Notes: generated by a model from the letters alone, not told the origin. A stretch of DNA of 64,000 nt from Bog-159 sp963709155 (GCA_963709155.1 CAVPVD010000005.1:62001-126000); one strand, 5' to 3'. Shown: positions 16,539-25,578, counted from the first letter of the stretch. Translations and numbers: made by a program.

Positions 16539-19004
16539 TTATTCCCGGCGCAAGGCGAGGGTGGGGTCGATGCGCGTGGCGCGCAGGGCTGGAATCAGGC
16601 AGGCCAGCGCCGCGACTGCCAGCAAGAATAGGGGGACTGATACAAAAGTTGCCGGATCGCCGGCGCCGACATCGAACAGCAAGCCGCCGAGCAGGCGGGT
16701 ACCGAACGCGGCGCCGATCAATCCGGCAGCAATCCCAGCCAGCGCGGATCTCATGCCTTGCCATAGAATGAGGCGGCGTACGCCGGCCGAAGGCGCGCCC
16801 AATGCCATGCGAATTCCAATCTCGGCGGAGCGCTCGGAGACGACGTACGACAGAACTCCGTATAGCCCAATCGCGGCCAGCACCACGGCCAGTGCCGCGA
16901 ACAATCCCAGCAGCAAAACGCTGAATTCGCGAATCTGCGCGGACTGGCCGATAATTTCGTCCATAGTACGGATTTCGAAGACCGGAAGCGCGTGGTCGAG
17001 CGCATGGATGCGATGCCCGGCGGCGGCGGCGTAAGTATGGGGATCGCCCGAGGTATGTATGACGATGAAGGCTTCGCGCGCGTCGCCATCCAGCAGAGGG
17101 AGGTACATGGTGGGCTCGACCGGCGTATCCAGATGGTAGACCACGTCGCCCACTACACCCACGATCTCGAAGTCGGGGTATTTGCGCGCCGGCGAATCCC
17201 AAGCCAGGTGGATGCGCTTGCCGATGGGATCTTCTCCGGGCAGGAACCTCCTGGCCCAGGAATCGCTGACCACTGCCGAACCCGGGCGCGGGTTCAAATC
17301 GTCGAAGCCCACGGAATCGCGCGGGGTGAAGGCGCGGCCGGCAAGCAGCGGAATTCCGGCAGCCTGGAAATAGCCGGGATCGGCGCGGCGGTAGAGGGAG
17401 TCCATGCCTTTGCCGGGAGGCTGGGGGCGGCCCGCAATCTCGATGATGGTGTCGCCGCAATGACCGTCTACCGGCGCGCAGGTCACCTCACCGGCCGACA
17501 GCACGCCGGGAATCGTTTGTACCCGGTTAACGACCTGCTGGAAGAAAGCGGATACCTGGGCGCGAGTTTTGTAACCGGCCTCGGGCAGATCTATGGCCAT
17601 GGTGAGCGTGTGATCGGGACGCACACCGGTGTGGACGCTCTGCAACCGGCTGAAGCTGCGCAGTAGCAGGCCGGCGCCTGCCAGGAGAACCAATGACAGC
17701 GCCACTTCGGCCGCCACCAGCCCGTCGCGGAAGCGGGCGTTTGACCGTCCCGTGCTCACCGCGCGGCCCTTGAGGTTTTCGACGATACCGGAGCGCGATC
17801 CCTGGAAAGCGGGAAACAATCCAGCGGCGATGCCGCTGACCAGTGCGGCGCAGAACGTGAATAGGAAAACCGAGCCATTGACGGCGATGCGGTCCACACC
17901 CGGGAGATAGTCGGCGTTGGGAGCGCGCGCGGCCAGTGCATCGGTGGCGAAAGACGCCAGGATGAGACCTCCGACGGCGCCCAGCAGCGACAGGATGACG
18001 CTTTCGGTCAGGAGCTGGCGGACGATGCGGGAGCGGGTGGCGCCCACGGCTGCGCGGATGGCGACTTCGCGCCGGCGGCCGAGCGCGCGGGTGAGCAACA
18101 GGTTGGCGACGTTCACGCAAGCGATGATCAACACGCAGCCCACCGCTCCAAACAGCACCAGGAGCGACGCGCGCACCTTACGCACGCTGTAGTCGTAAAG
18201 CGATACGACGTTACCACCCTTGCCGGCCCATTCCTCGGGATGCTGTTGTTTGTAGCGCCGGGCGATGCCGTCAATTTCGGCGCGGGCGTGCGCGACGCTG
18301 ACGCCTGGCCGCAACCGGGCAACCAGGGTGAGCATGTGATTGTCGTGGCTTTCCAAATCCTCCGCGGTTAAATACCGCTGGAGCGGCACCCATGCCTTGA
18401 CGCTACGGTAGGGGTATGCGAAGTGAGGCGGCATCACGCCGACGATGGCGTACTGTTCACTGTCCAGGCGGATTTGCCGGTGAATCACGTCGCGCGCGCC
18501 GGCGAAATGACGCTGCCAAAGATCGTAGCTGATAATAGCCACGTGCGCGGCACCCGGGCGATCTTCATCCGGCCGGAACGGGCGCCCCAGTACAGGCGCC
18601 ACTCCCAACGTGGCGAACAGGTTGGCGGAGCAGTATGAGCCGTCGATGCGTTCCGGAGTGAACGAGCCGGTGGCGCTGGCGAGGTTGAAGGCCGTTTCAC
18701 CCGTGGCGGCCATCTCCTCGAAGCTGTGGGCCTGCTTTTGCCAGTCCAGAAAACTGCCCGGCGACACGATGTTGAAGGGCTGTTCGCCGACGACGTCGCG
18801 CTCGAAGAGGGCCACCAGGCGCTGCGGGTTGGCGTAGGGGAGCGGCTGGAGCAATACAGCATTGACTACGCTGAACATGGCGGCGTTGCCGCCCAGCCCC
18901 AGGGACAGGACCAGGATCGCGACAAGGGCGAAGCCGGGGCGCCGGCGGAGCTGCCGCAGGGCAAATTGGATGTCCTGACGAAGAATCTGCGAGCTGTTGA
19001 GCAT
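16539..19004 (-). CDS. ADOP-type duplicated MacB-like permease without an ATPase partner
   Basis: 821 residues from the ATG at 19004 (MLNSSQILRQDIQFALRQL). The protein has the acidobacterial duplicated orphan permease layout: an N-terminal LRRRPGFALVAILVLSLGLG helix, a MacB-like periplasmic domain (GYCS...FRPDED, AIISYDLWQRHFAG), an FtsX membrane domain with VNLLLTRALGRRREVAIRAA, then a second periplasmic domain and a C-terminal FtsX domain (ERSAEIGIRMALGAP). ADOPs are frequent in Solibacter-like genomes. No ABC ATPase gene lies beside it. The substrate is unknown. Confidence 0.93.
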   Translation of the reverse strand: MLNSSQILRQDIQFALRQLRRRPGFALVAILVLSLGLGGNAAMFSVVNAVLLQPLPYANPQRLVALFERDVVGEQPFNIVSPGSFLDWQKQAHSFEEMAATGETAFNLASATGSFTPERIDGSYCSANLFATLGVAPVLGRPFRPDEDRPGAAHVAIISYDLWQRHFAGARDVIHRQIRLDSEQYAIVGVMPPHFAYPYRSVKAWVPLQRYLTAEDLESHDNHMLTLVARLRPGVSVAHARAEIDGIARRYKQQHPEEWAGKGGNVVSLYDYSVRKVRASLLVLFGAVGCVLIIACVNVANLLLTRALGRRREVAIRAAVGATRSRIVRQLLTESVILSLLGAVGGLILASFATDALAARAPNADYLPGVDRIAVNGSVFLFTFCAALVSGIAAGLFPAFQGSRSGIVENLKGRAVSTGRSNARFRDGLVAAEVALSLVLLAGAGLLLRSFSRLQSVHTGVRPDHTLTMAIDLPEAGYKTRAQVSAFFQQVVNRVQTIPGVLSAGEVTCAPVDGHCGDTIIEIAGRPQPPGKGMDSLYRRADPGYFQAAGIPLLAGRAFTPRDSVGFDDLNPRPGSAVVSDSWARRFLPGEDPIGKRIHLAWDSPARKYPDFEIVGVVGDVVYHLDTPVEPTMYLPLLDGDAREAFIVIHTSGDPHTYAAAAGHRIHALDHALPVFEIRTMDEIIGQSAQIREFSVLLLGLFAALAVVLAAIGLYGVLSYVVSERSAEIGIRMALGAPSAGVRRLILWQGMRSALAGIAAGLIGAAFGTRLLGGLLFDVGAGDPATFVSVPLFLLAVAALACLIPALRATRIDPTLALRRE

Positions 19005-19160
19005 GGAGGGCTCCCACCGGGGCAAGAGCAATTGGGCTGCCGGAGGCGGCTGGCGCAAAAGCAGGGGTCCGGTGCGGCGGCTGCCCAAGCTTGGGAAGCG
19101 GTGTTCGTAAGCGGACAGAAAGCCGGATTAATATGCGTCTTTATTCATCAATATTCATCG

Positions 19161-19910
19161 TTATTTGTCGTTCGGGGCGCCTGGCGGGGGGACTGAGGGG
19201 GGCGGAGTGGGGGAAGATTGCGCCATTGTAGGGTCTTCTGGGTTCGCTCCGTAATTCGTTGAATCCGGTGGCGTTGAGGGCGGATTTGGCGGCTCGGGAG
19301 CGGGGGTTTCGGGGGCGGTAGGGGCTTCCGGGGCCGCGGGACACTGCGCGTTGCGGGCGGCCTGGAGGGCTTTGAGGTGCTTCATGCCGCGTTCGATGGA
19401 GCGTTCGATGGCGGTTTCGTAGCGGGCGAGGCGGGTGAAGTTGTCGGGGCCCTTGCCACCTTCCATGAAGGCGCGGGCGAGGAGGTCGTCCGGTTCGTGG
19501 GGATCGGGCGGGGTGTGTTTGCCGTCGCGGTTCATGTAGAATTCGTGATCCGTCTGTCTTTTTAGGTCCATGCGGGTCAGAATTACGGATTCTTCGCGGT
19601 AGATGCCGGTTTCGAGGGCAAAGGCGCGGTCGAGACGCCATTGGGCGGCGGCGATGCGTTGGACGACCAGGTCTTCGCTGTCGCCGATGGGGCGGAGGTG
19701 GTCGTGGAGATCCTGGAGGAGGCGGAGGAAGGCTTCGGGATCCTCGCCTTCGAGGATGAAGTGCTTGTCGCCGGAGAGGCCGTGGGTGAGGCCGTTGCGG
19801 CTGGAGGCGGCTTTGCCTTCGGGGGTGCGGGGGCCGGTGGATTTCTGGGCGTTTTGGCGGTTGGAATCCGCCTGATTTTGGGACGGTTTACGGTCGTGAT
19901 AGCTTTTCAT
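19161..19910 (-). CDS. Conserved hypothetical protein with the STGPRTPEGKA...N-GLTHGL signature
   Basis: 249 residues. The N-terminal NRQNAQKSTGPRTPEGKA and the following SRNGLTHGL motif define a family present in many copies in acidobacterial and planctomycete genomes. The middle (about residues 70-175) is helical and charged; the last 60 residues are Pro/Ala/Glu-rich and low in complexity. No catalytic motif is evident. The ATG at 19910 follows a frame-consistent start. I do not know the function; multicopy families of this kind often track mobile DNA, but nothing here shows transposition. Confidence 0.75.
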   Translation of the reverse strand: MKSYHDRKPSQNQADSNRQNAQKSTGPRTPEGKAASSRNGLTHGLSGDKHFILEGEDPEAFLRLLQDLHDHLRPIGDSEDLVVQRIAAAQWRLDRAFALETGIYREESVILTRMDLKRQTDHEFYMNRDGKHTPPDPHEPDDLLARAFMEGGKGPDNFTRLARYETAIERSIERGMKHLKALQAARNAQCPAAPEAPTAPETPAPEPPNPPSTPPDSTNYGANPEDPTMAQSSPTPPPSVPPPGAPNDK

Positions 19911-20054
19911 TGATTTTGGGGCGCGGGTGCGTGCCCTTCCTTTCGACTACAGGTTAGCTGGGAGGATTTGGGATAAAGGGATATGATTCGCGCAAGCGGT
20001 TGAAAGGACTGGGGAAGAAATATTTGGCTGAGCTGTCACCGCTGCCTGGCAAGA

Positions 20055-20100
20055 GCGGGACTTAAAAGTCCCGCCGGCACGCTGAAGCGTGCGCCACGAG
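20055..20100. repeat. Double palindrome repeat, family 1, copy C
   Basis: GCGGGACTT-AA-AAGTCCCGC (9-bp arms, two-base loop) abutting GCACGCT-GA-AGCGTGC. Lies just 3' of the DinB-like gene. Confidence 0.8.
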
Positions 20101-20101
20101 T

Positions 20102-20635
20102 CTACCGGGCGTATTTTTCTTGCAGGATGCGGCGGTGGTGCAGCTCATGGCCGGCTACGATGTAGGCCAGGGCGCGCACCGAAACAGGGTTGTCGCTGGC
20201 GATGCCCATGCGCATCCAGGCGTCCGCGCTCAAGTGGCGAAAGAGCCATACGGTGGCGCGGCGAACCGCTACAAATTCCTCGATCAGGTCCGACAGCCGG
20301 CAATCTCCGAAATTGCCTGAGCGGACGTATTCATCCTGCTCGAAGGAGGCCAGCGGGGTGCGATCGTGGCGGGCGAAACGCAGCGCGCGGTAGCAGAAGA
20401 CCCGCTCCGTGTCGATGAGGTGACCGAGCATCTCCTTGATGCTCCACTTGGTGGGAGCGTAGCGGTAATCGCCCTGCTCCTCGCTTAGCGTAGAGAGCAG
20501 CGCCAGGGTTTCGCGCGGCTGATCTTCGAGCGCGGCGACTACGTCGTGCCCACCGACCAGAGAAATGTACTTGCCATAATACGGGGCATACTCGGAAGAT
20601 TCGGGAGCGGAGATGGCTAGCGCGGTTGCTTGCAT
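20102..20635 (-). CDS. DinB-like putative metal-dependent hydrolase/transferase
   Basis: 177 residues from the ATG at 20635 (MQATALAISAPES). The DinB fold is a four-helix bundle with a metal bound by three histidines; candidates here are the His of MLGHLIDTE and the pair in HELHHRRILQ near the C-terminus. Members include thiol-dependent transferases (bacillithiol, mycothiol), but most are unassigned. The 5' end overlaps the 3' end of the upstream membrane-protein gene by 19 bases, so translation may be coupled. Confidence 0.88.
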   Translation of the reverse strand: MQATALAISAPESSEYAPYYGKYISLVGGHDVVAALEDQPRETLALLSTLSEEQGDYRYAPTKWSIKEMLGHLIDTERVFCYRALRFARHDRTPLASFEQDEYVRSGNFGDCRLSDLIEEFVAVRRATVWLFRHLSADAWMRMGIASDNPVSVRALAYIVAGHELHHRRILQEKYAR

Positions 20636-22038
20636 ACCGCCAGTATCGCAAAGACCAGGGCCAGGAAAATGGTGACATCCGTGAACACGTGGAACATCCA
20701 CAAATGGCGCGCGGTTTCGGCGCCGTCGGCCAGCGACGCCACGCCGAATTCACCGGCGCCCACCAGGGCTACGGCGAAAGCGGTCCATAAAACGGACCTG
20801 GCGAATCTCGACTTTGCGTAGATTGCCAGCCATGGCGCGCACAAGAGCAGCAGCGCATACCAAACCACGATGTGGGCGGGCCACCAGACGAACAACCGGG
20901 TCCGCAGGAAGCTCCAGGTGCTGAAGCGGTTGCTTTTGGAGTCCGGCGGCAGGCCATAACTTTTGGGGAAGTTGGAATAGAGACGCCGTCCGGGCGCTTG
21001 GAACTTCAAGTCGGATTCCAGGATTTCAAGCGCCCGGCCGGGGTGACGCACGTAGAATGCGGCGGCTTTCCAGTAGCTGGTACCGGCGTAAAACCGCTGA
21101 CGGAAGATTTCGTCTTCGAGCGGATTTCCCGCCATGAAAGCGTGCATGCCGGCGTATCGGGCATCGCTTTCGGTGAGTCCCAACTCGCGCACATCCTGGG
21201 CGGGGGTAGGCGAGGTATAAGCGATCTTGGCGAAGATCAGATTGAACCTGGATTGCGCGGTATACCAACCGGGCGTGCGTCCGACCACCCAGACCATGCC
21301 GGCGGCGATAGCCACCACGACCAGTGCCGCGACCCAGCGGACGCGCGGCGAGCGGGAACGCCAGCCAAACCAGGCCGCGGCAGCCAGGGGAATCACGCCG
21401 TAGATGCCATGCTGGGCCTTCGAAGTGACAAAGAAGAGAGCCGCCAGGCCGAACAGGGCGAGGAGAACAGGGCTGGTGGTTTCGCGGCGCGCCAGCAGAA
21501 CGGCGAGGAAGATAGCGGCCAGCCCGCCGAGCATGGCGGGCACATCGGAATAGAAGGTATTGAGATAGGCGACGAAGGCCACGTCCGCGAAGATCCACAG
21601 CGCGGCCAGCGACAAGACGAGCCGGGCGGCTAAGGGCAGCGGCCGAAGCATTACGAGCAGCAGATAGTAGACCGCCAGGAAGATCAGAGCGTGCAGCGCG
21701 CCGAGCCAGCGGATATCGAAGTGCTTCTTGTCGCCGAGCGCACGCTCCAGCGAGGATGCCAGCCAGGCCGGTACGATCTCGGATGACGGGATATGCGGGT
21801 TGTAGCAGGAAGCCGGCCCGCGTTCATAGTCGGGCTGAAAGTAGATGAACTTCTCGGTCTCGTGATCCGCGCCGAGCAGACACAAAGGACCCGCCACTTT
21901 TGGAAAGTCCCCGTTGTTGGCCATGCCGATGAATCCGGGCAGGAGCAGTTGCCAGGTCAGGATGGCGGCGCAGAGCAGCAGCAAAAAAAGTTCCAGCCAG
22001 GCGGACGCCGCGCGGTTATCGCGATTCTGGGGGACCAC
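20617..22038 (-). CDS. Polytopic membrane protein of unknown function
   Basis: About 473 residues with some 10 hydrophobic segments (for example LFLLLLCAAILTWQLLL, ALIFLAVYYLLLVML, LVVVAIAAGMVWVVG). A first extracytoplasmic loop with NNGDFPKV and a Tyr/Pro-rich loop resemble GT-C or oligosaccharide-related membrane proteins, but no catalytic motif is clear. The only ATG in frame, at 22101, falls inside the intergenic palindrome at 22071, so GTG at 22038 is the more likely start. Overlaps the DinB gene. Confidence 0.75.
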   Translation of the reverse strand: MVPQNRDNRAASAWLELFLLLLCAAILTWQLLLPGFIGMANNGDFPKVAGPLCLLGADHETEKFIYFQPDYERGPASCYNPHIPSSEIVPAWLASSLERALGDKKHFDIRWLGALHALIFLAVYYLLLVMLRPLPLAARLVLSLAALWIFADVAFVAYLNTFYSDVPAMLGGLAAIFLAVLLARRETTSPVLLALFGLAALFFVTSKAQHGIYGVIPLAAAAWFGWRSRSPRVRWVAALVVVAIAAGMVWVVGRTPGWYTAQSRFNLIFAKIAYTSPTPAQDVRELGLTESDARYAGMHAFMAGNPLEDEIFRQRFYAGTSYWKAAAFYVRHPGRALEILESDLKFQAPGRRLYSNFPKSYGLPPDSKSNRFSTWSFLRTRLFVWWPAHIVVWYALLLLCAPWLAIYAKSRFARSVLWTAFAVALVGAGEFGVASLADGAETARHLWMFHVFTDVTIFLALVFAILAVCKQPR

Positions 22039-22070
22039 AGCACAGTATCGCAGGTGGACGGCGACCAAAG

Positions 22071-22100
22071 CCGGCTGCGGGCAGAATTGCCCGCCCCACA
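22071..22100. repeat. Palindrome GCGGGCA-GAAT-TGCCCGC
   Basis: 7-bp arms, same unit as at 3391 and reversed at 1690, each ending in CCC(A)C. Lies between the ATP-grasp gene and the membrane-protein gene. Confidence 0.65.
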
Positions 22101-22104
22101 AAAC

Positions 22105-23361
22105 TTACGACTTGCTATCCAGAATGAAGGTGGGTACCAGGCCGCCCACGGAGGAGAATCCGCCGTTGCCGGTGGAGAGCCAACTGGAGCAGCTCAGCAC
22201 TTTGCCGAGGTAGGCGAGCGGGTGTACGTCCACTTGCATCTCTTTGAACTCCAGGTTCCCGTAGGTCACCATGGGGAACACGGAGCGGACGGCGATCACC
22301 TTCTCCTGCACGACGTAGGGCGAACGCATGGCCTGCTTCAGGGCGCGATCCCAAGCCGGATCGTCCATCTCCCAACCAAAGAAGCTGTGCTGGTCGCTGT
22401 AGTCATCGTTGGGCTTCAGGACCAGCTTCTCGCGGTTCTGGGCGATGAACTCGGGCAGATCGACCGTTTCCTCGCCGTAGGTGGTTTTGCCGGCGGCCAC
22501 GAGGCGGGTCCAGGGCACGTGATCGTGAATGGCCTTGCGCTCGGCGGGGGGAAACTTGGCGGTCAGAGATTCGTCGGTCAGCAATCCGAACATGGCCTTC
22601 TTGTGGGCCAATTCGGAGCGGAAACTATTCACCACGCAAACGCTGTGCTCGCGATATGCGCGCACCAGGGGATGCGTCAGGTCGAAGCGCATCAGGAACT
22701 CCTGCACGCTGATGCGCCGATAGATCAGGTCGATCTCGAACGGCCCTTTGCGCAGCACTTTATTGCGGTATTCCAATTGGTCCGGGGAGACAATTTCGAC
22801 GGAATAGCCTTCTTCGCGGAAGAAGTCGCGAAAAAGCTGGAACTCGCTCTGGCCGGACTGATAGGCGGGCCGGAACTCGAGAATCGCGATGTTGGGTTTC
22901 TTGTGGCCGCCGAACTGTTTGTAAGCTTTGAGCAGCGCGCCGAGCAGGTTCTTCTTGCCGCCGACGCGGCTCAAGTGATAACGCTTGCGGAATTCCTTTA
23001 CGGGCGGCGAATCGTAGAACAGATCGGCAAGGACCTCGGTGTATGCCGAGCCGGTGGGCGAGTCGGCGTTGTACTGGACGACGTGGAGCGTGCCGTTGGT
23101 GAGGTGCGAATCCAGGCGGGCGGCGACTTCGGGCACCTGATAGCCGGGATCGATAGCGGCGAGCATCTTCTCGGCGGGCAGCAATTCCATGCGGGCCAGG
23201 AGGCTGGGACTATCGAGGACCATGCGCTGCATGCGGTCGATGGCGCTGATGAGGGCTTCGCCGGCTTTTACGAGCGTGTCGTACTGGCGCCGGGTGATGA
23301 AGTTGGGACGAAGAAACGGGCAGATCAATCGGCCGCCCGCGGAGAGATGCTCCGCCTCCAT
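22105..23361 (-). CDS. Circularly permuted ATP-grasp family protein, N-terminus apparently frameshifted
   Basis: 418 residues from ATG 23361. Motifs YNADSPTGSAYTE, LEFRPAYQSGQSEF and LKPNDDYSDQHSFFGWE fit the circularly permuted ATP-grasp group, related to glutathionylspermidine synthase, which joins an amine to a carboxylate with ATP. The normal N-terminal segment is encoded just upstream in another frame (23374-23458). Removing one base at about 23374 would give a continuous ...LAWVERLHKRMEAEHL..., so either the gene carries a frameshift, or the base is an error, or translation restarts at 23361. No partner gene is adjacent. Confidence 0.8.
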   Translation of the reverse strand: MEAEHLSAGGRLICPFLRPNFITRRQYDTLVKAGEALISAIDRMQRMVLDSPSLLARMELLPAEKMLAAIDPGYQVPEVAARLDSHLTNGTLHVVQYNADSPTGSAYTEVLADLFYDSPPVKEFRKRYHLSRVGGKKNLLGALLKAYKQFGGHKKPNIAILEFRPAYQSGQSEFQLFRDFFREEGYSVEIVSPDQLEYRNKVLRKGPFEIDLIYRRISVQEFLMRFDLTHPLVRAYREHSVCVVNSFRSELAHKKAMFGLLTDESLTAKFPPAERKAIHDHVPWTRLVAAGKTTYGEETVDLPEFIAQNREKLVLKPNDDYSDQHSFFGWEMDDPAWDRALKQAMRSPYVVQEKVIAVRSVFPMVTYGNLEFKEMQVDVHPLAYLGKVLSCSSWLSTGNGGFSSVGGLVPTFILDSKS

Positions 23362-23373
23362 CCGCTTGTGCAG

Positions 23374-23458
23374 ATCGTTCGACCCAGGCGAGATCGCGGC
23401 AAGGGCCGTTCTCCAGTAGCCTGTTATACCGGGATATGGCGTCGTCTAACTGGGACAT
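23374..23458 (-). other. Out-of-frame N-terminal segment of the ATP-grasp gene
   Basis: Starts at ATG 23458 and reads MSQLDDAISRYNRLLENG, then PCRDLAWVER, which is the kind of helical N-terminus expected before HKRMEAEHLSAGGR. Frame is lost at the CGATCTG stretch at 23371-23377. The downstream frame has no start codon of its own between its upstream stop and 23361. Confidence 0.6.
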
Positions 23459-23508
23459 TCGCAACCGTGAAATGATCTATAATCAGTATCGCACAGGGTG
23501 CGCCCCAT

Positions 23509-23514
23509 AGTATA
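23509..23514 (-). promoter_or_regulatory. Possible -10 box (TATACT) for the ATP-grasp gene
   Basis: Read on the minus strand, TATACT lies about 50 bases upstream of ATG 23458 in an unusually AT-rich stretch (23500-23600). No good -35 box was found at the right distance. Confidence 0.25.
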
Positions 23515-23625
23515 GCTGTAACTTCACTGAAATCCTTGTAAACCTTTGTATATCAAGTATTTGTATATATTTTGAAGGTATGTTTGAAGGGATCGGGGAG
23601 ATTTTCGGGCTTTCAAACAAGAAAA

Positions 23626-23699
23626 CCGGAAGCCGGTTGGGAATCCCAACAGGCTTCCGGAAGCGGGTCTGGAGACCCGCTGCAGGCGTAGACGCCTGC
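23626..23699. repeat. Three abutting palindromes 3' of the Thr-rich envelope gene
   Basis: Hairpin 1: CCGGAAGCC / GGCTTCCGG (9 bp) plus an inner GTTGGG / CCCAAC. Hairpin 2: AGCGGGTCT-GG-AGACCCGCT (23662-23681). Hairpin 3: GCAGGCGT-AG-ACGCCTGC (23682-23699). They touch with no spacer or one base and have two-base loops, the same design as family 1. They lie 5 bases after the Thr-rich gene stop on the minus strand and could end its transcript. Confidence 0.7.
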
Positions 23700-23704
23700 C
23701 CCAC

Positions 23705-25408
23705 TCACTCGGCTGAAGTGACTTTTCCGTTGGTGAAAGTGATCTTCAGATCCTGATAGACGTAGATTTTTTTGCTGCCCATATCGACCACATTCTTCGG
23801 TTGTCCCATGCTGGCGATCACCTGGTCGACCGTCTGCCCGATATCGATACTCTGGGCAGTGGGAGCGGAACTGCTGAGCGCTTCGCGATCGGCCTGGTCG
23901 CCCTCCTTGGCCGTATCGGTCAACTCGGACTTGACGTTCGGATCGGGAGGCGGCGCGATCTGCGCGAATGCCGTTTGAACGGGTGGCGCGGCGGCTCCGG
24001 CGGGCGCAGCCGGAATTCCAGCCTGGCCTTGCTTGGCGCGGAGATCGCCCAAACCCTGGTCGATGGTTTCGCGCATGTGATTCTGCATATCCTGAAGGTC
24101 GGCCAGCCCGACCTGGACGCTGACACCCTTCTGACAATCCGGCCCTTTGCTGGCCAGCACGACCATGTTAGCCGCCGTGGAGTTGGCGGGGGTGCCCGGC
24201 GTGAGCTGCAGGACATCGCCTTCGGTGACGCCGCAAGTGCCGCCCATGCTGGAGGGCACATCGAGGGGTGCGGAGACTACGAAGACATGCGTGGTGCCGT
24301 CGGTGAGTATACGGGCGATGCCACTGGAGCCCGGATCGGGAGCAGCCTGTACTCCAGCGACCGCTTCGGTCCTCTCCAGGGCGATCTGGCGGCGGACTTC
24401 CTCCGCGATGGCGTCTTTCACTTCCGGGGCGATCGGGGCGGGGGCTTGCAATTGGGCGTTCGCCAATTCGGCGGAGCGCTCGGCATAAGCCGCCTGGAGC
24501 GTCTGGGAGACGTAGTAGTCAGTCAACCACAGCGCGGGGCTGGCATAGAGCGGGTATGGAGTAAAGTAGGCTCCGTAGTAACCGAACCAGGGGTTCCCGG
24601 CCCAGCCCCACGGGTAGGCGATAGGCGCGGCCCAGGGATAATATGCCCAACCGTAGAAAGCGGGTGCGAAATAGAAGCCGGGTGCGTAGACGCCGAAATG
24701 GACTCCCCAGAAACCGTATGGACGGTAGAAGCGGCCGTAAACCCTGCCGTTGTAAAAGTAAGTGCGGCGCTCGAAAGAGTAGCCCCGATAGCTATAGGGA
24801 TGGCCGATGTAGCCGTGCCCGTAACGATTGCTGACCACGGTGACGCCGCCGGCGCGCGTGCGAACGATGGTGCGGGAGCCGCCCGGCCCGTGGTGGATGT
24901 CCATGCCGTGCGCGTGGACCACGGTCACGTGGCCTCCAGGTCCCGTGTGAACTTGGGCGCCGCTCCTGGTGGTGGTGACGCGATCGGTTGACCTGGTGGT
25001 ACCGCCGGACGTCCGGGTGGTGGTCGCGGTGGTCCGGGTAGTGGAGGTCGGGGTGTGGGTAACCGATGTCGAACTCCGGGTGGTGGCCGCGGGGGTCCTG
25101 GTGGTGGTGGTCGAAGTCCTGGTTGTGCTACTTGGGGTCGAGGTGACCGAGTGCGCGGTGGTTGTTGTAGAGTGGGACGCGGGCGTAGTGGCCCTGGGTG
25201 CGGTATTGGTCCGGGGCGCGGTGGTGGTCCTGGGTGCGGTGGTCCTGGGCGCGGCGGCGGGCCTTGACCCGGAACTGGCGGGTCTAGAAGGCGCCGCGGG
25301 CTTGGATGCGGGCTTGGGCGCCGAAGGCTTGGCGCTTAAGACTGCCAGCGGCATCGACAGCAGGGTGGCCAGGACTAAGGAAGTCTTGCGAAACTGGACG
25401 TTATTCAT
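23705..25408 (-). CDS. Exported Thr/Pro/Arg-rich and aromatic-rich envelope protein with a BamE-like end
   Basis: 567 residues from ATG 25408, which has GGAG about 9 bases upstream; a signal peptide follows (LVLATLLSMPLAVLSA). Layout: residues about 25-150 are repetitive Thr/Ser/Arg/Pro (TTTTRTPAATTRS-like), then a His/Gly segment (GPGGHVTVVHAHGMDIHHGPG), a Tyr/Phe/Trp-rich region of about 100 residues (GFWGVHFGVYAPGFYFAPA), a globular part with a two-Cys pair, and a C-terminal GQTVDQVIASMGQPKNVV segment resembling the SmpA/BamE fold. Probably a cell-envelope structural or sensing protein. Divergent from the ECF sigma factor. Confidence 0.8.
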   Translation of the reverse strand: MNNVQFRKTSLVLATLLSMPLAVLSAKPSAPKPASKPAAPSRPASSGSRPAAAPRTTAPRTTTAPRTNTAPRATTPASHSTTTTAHSVTSTPSSTTRTSTTTTRTPAATTRSSTSVTHTPTSTTRTTATTTRTSGGTTRSTDRVTTTRSGAQVHTGPGGHVTVVHAHGMDIHHGPGGSRTIVRTRAGGVTVVSNRYGHGYIGHPYSYRGYSFERRTYFYNGRVYGRFYRPYGFWGVHFGVYAPGFYFAPAFYGWAYYPWAAPIAYPWGWAGNPWFGYYGAYFTPYPLYASPALWLTDYYVSQTLQAAYAERSAELANAQLQAPAPIAPEVKDAIAEEVRRQIALERTEAVAGVQAAPDPGSSGIARILTDGTTHVFVVSAPLDVPSSMGGTCGVTEGDVLQLTPGTPANSTAANMVVLASKGPDCQKGVSVQVGLADLQDMQNHMRETIDQGLGDLRAKQGQAGIPAAPAGAAAPPVQTAFAQIAPPPDPNVKSELTDTAKEGDQADREALSSSAPTAQSIDIGQTVDQVIASMGQPKNVVDMGSKKIYVYQDLKITFTNGKVTSAE

Positions 25409-25572
25409 GGCTTTCTCCATTCTTGGACGGACTCTATCGGTCAACTCGTTACCGGACTTTGGCAATTCTGTTGCCCTCAATATATATGGCGCGGAATCCA
25501 GGGAGAAATACTCATTGGCGGGAAAAAACCGCGGCGGCGACGTTTCCCTTCCCGACCCGCAAGGCCGCATTA

Positions 25573-25578
25573 TATACT
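25573..25578 (+). promoter_or_regulatory. Possible -10 box (TATACT) for the sigma factor operon
   Basis: TATACT ends ten bases before the GTG start at 25588, which would give an almost leaderless transcript. No convincing -35 box was found. Confidence 0.3.

Noticed and set aside
21793..23475. 560-codon plus-strand frame across two minus-strand genes
   Set aside because: Runs through the ends of a membrane protein and the ATP-grasp gene; no domain seen; shadow frame.
23801..24991. 396-codon plus-strand frame opposite the Thr-rich envelope gene
   Set aside because: Antisense of a low-complexity gene; the minus strand has a signal peptide, a ribosome site and a BamE-like end.
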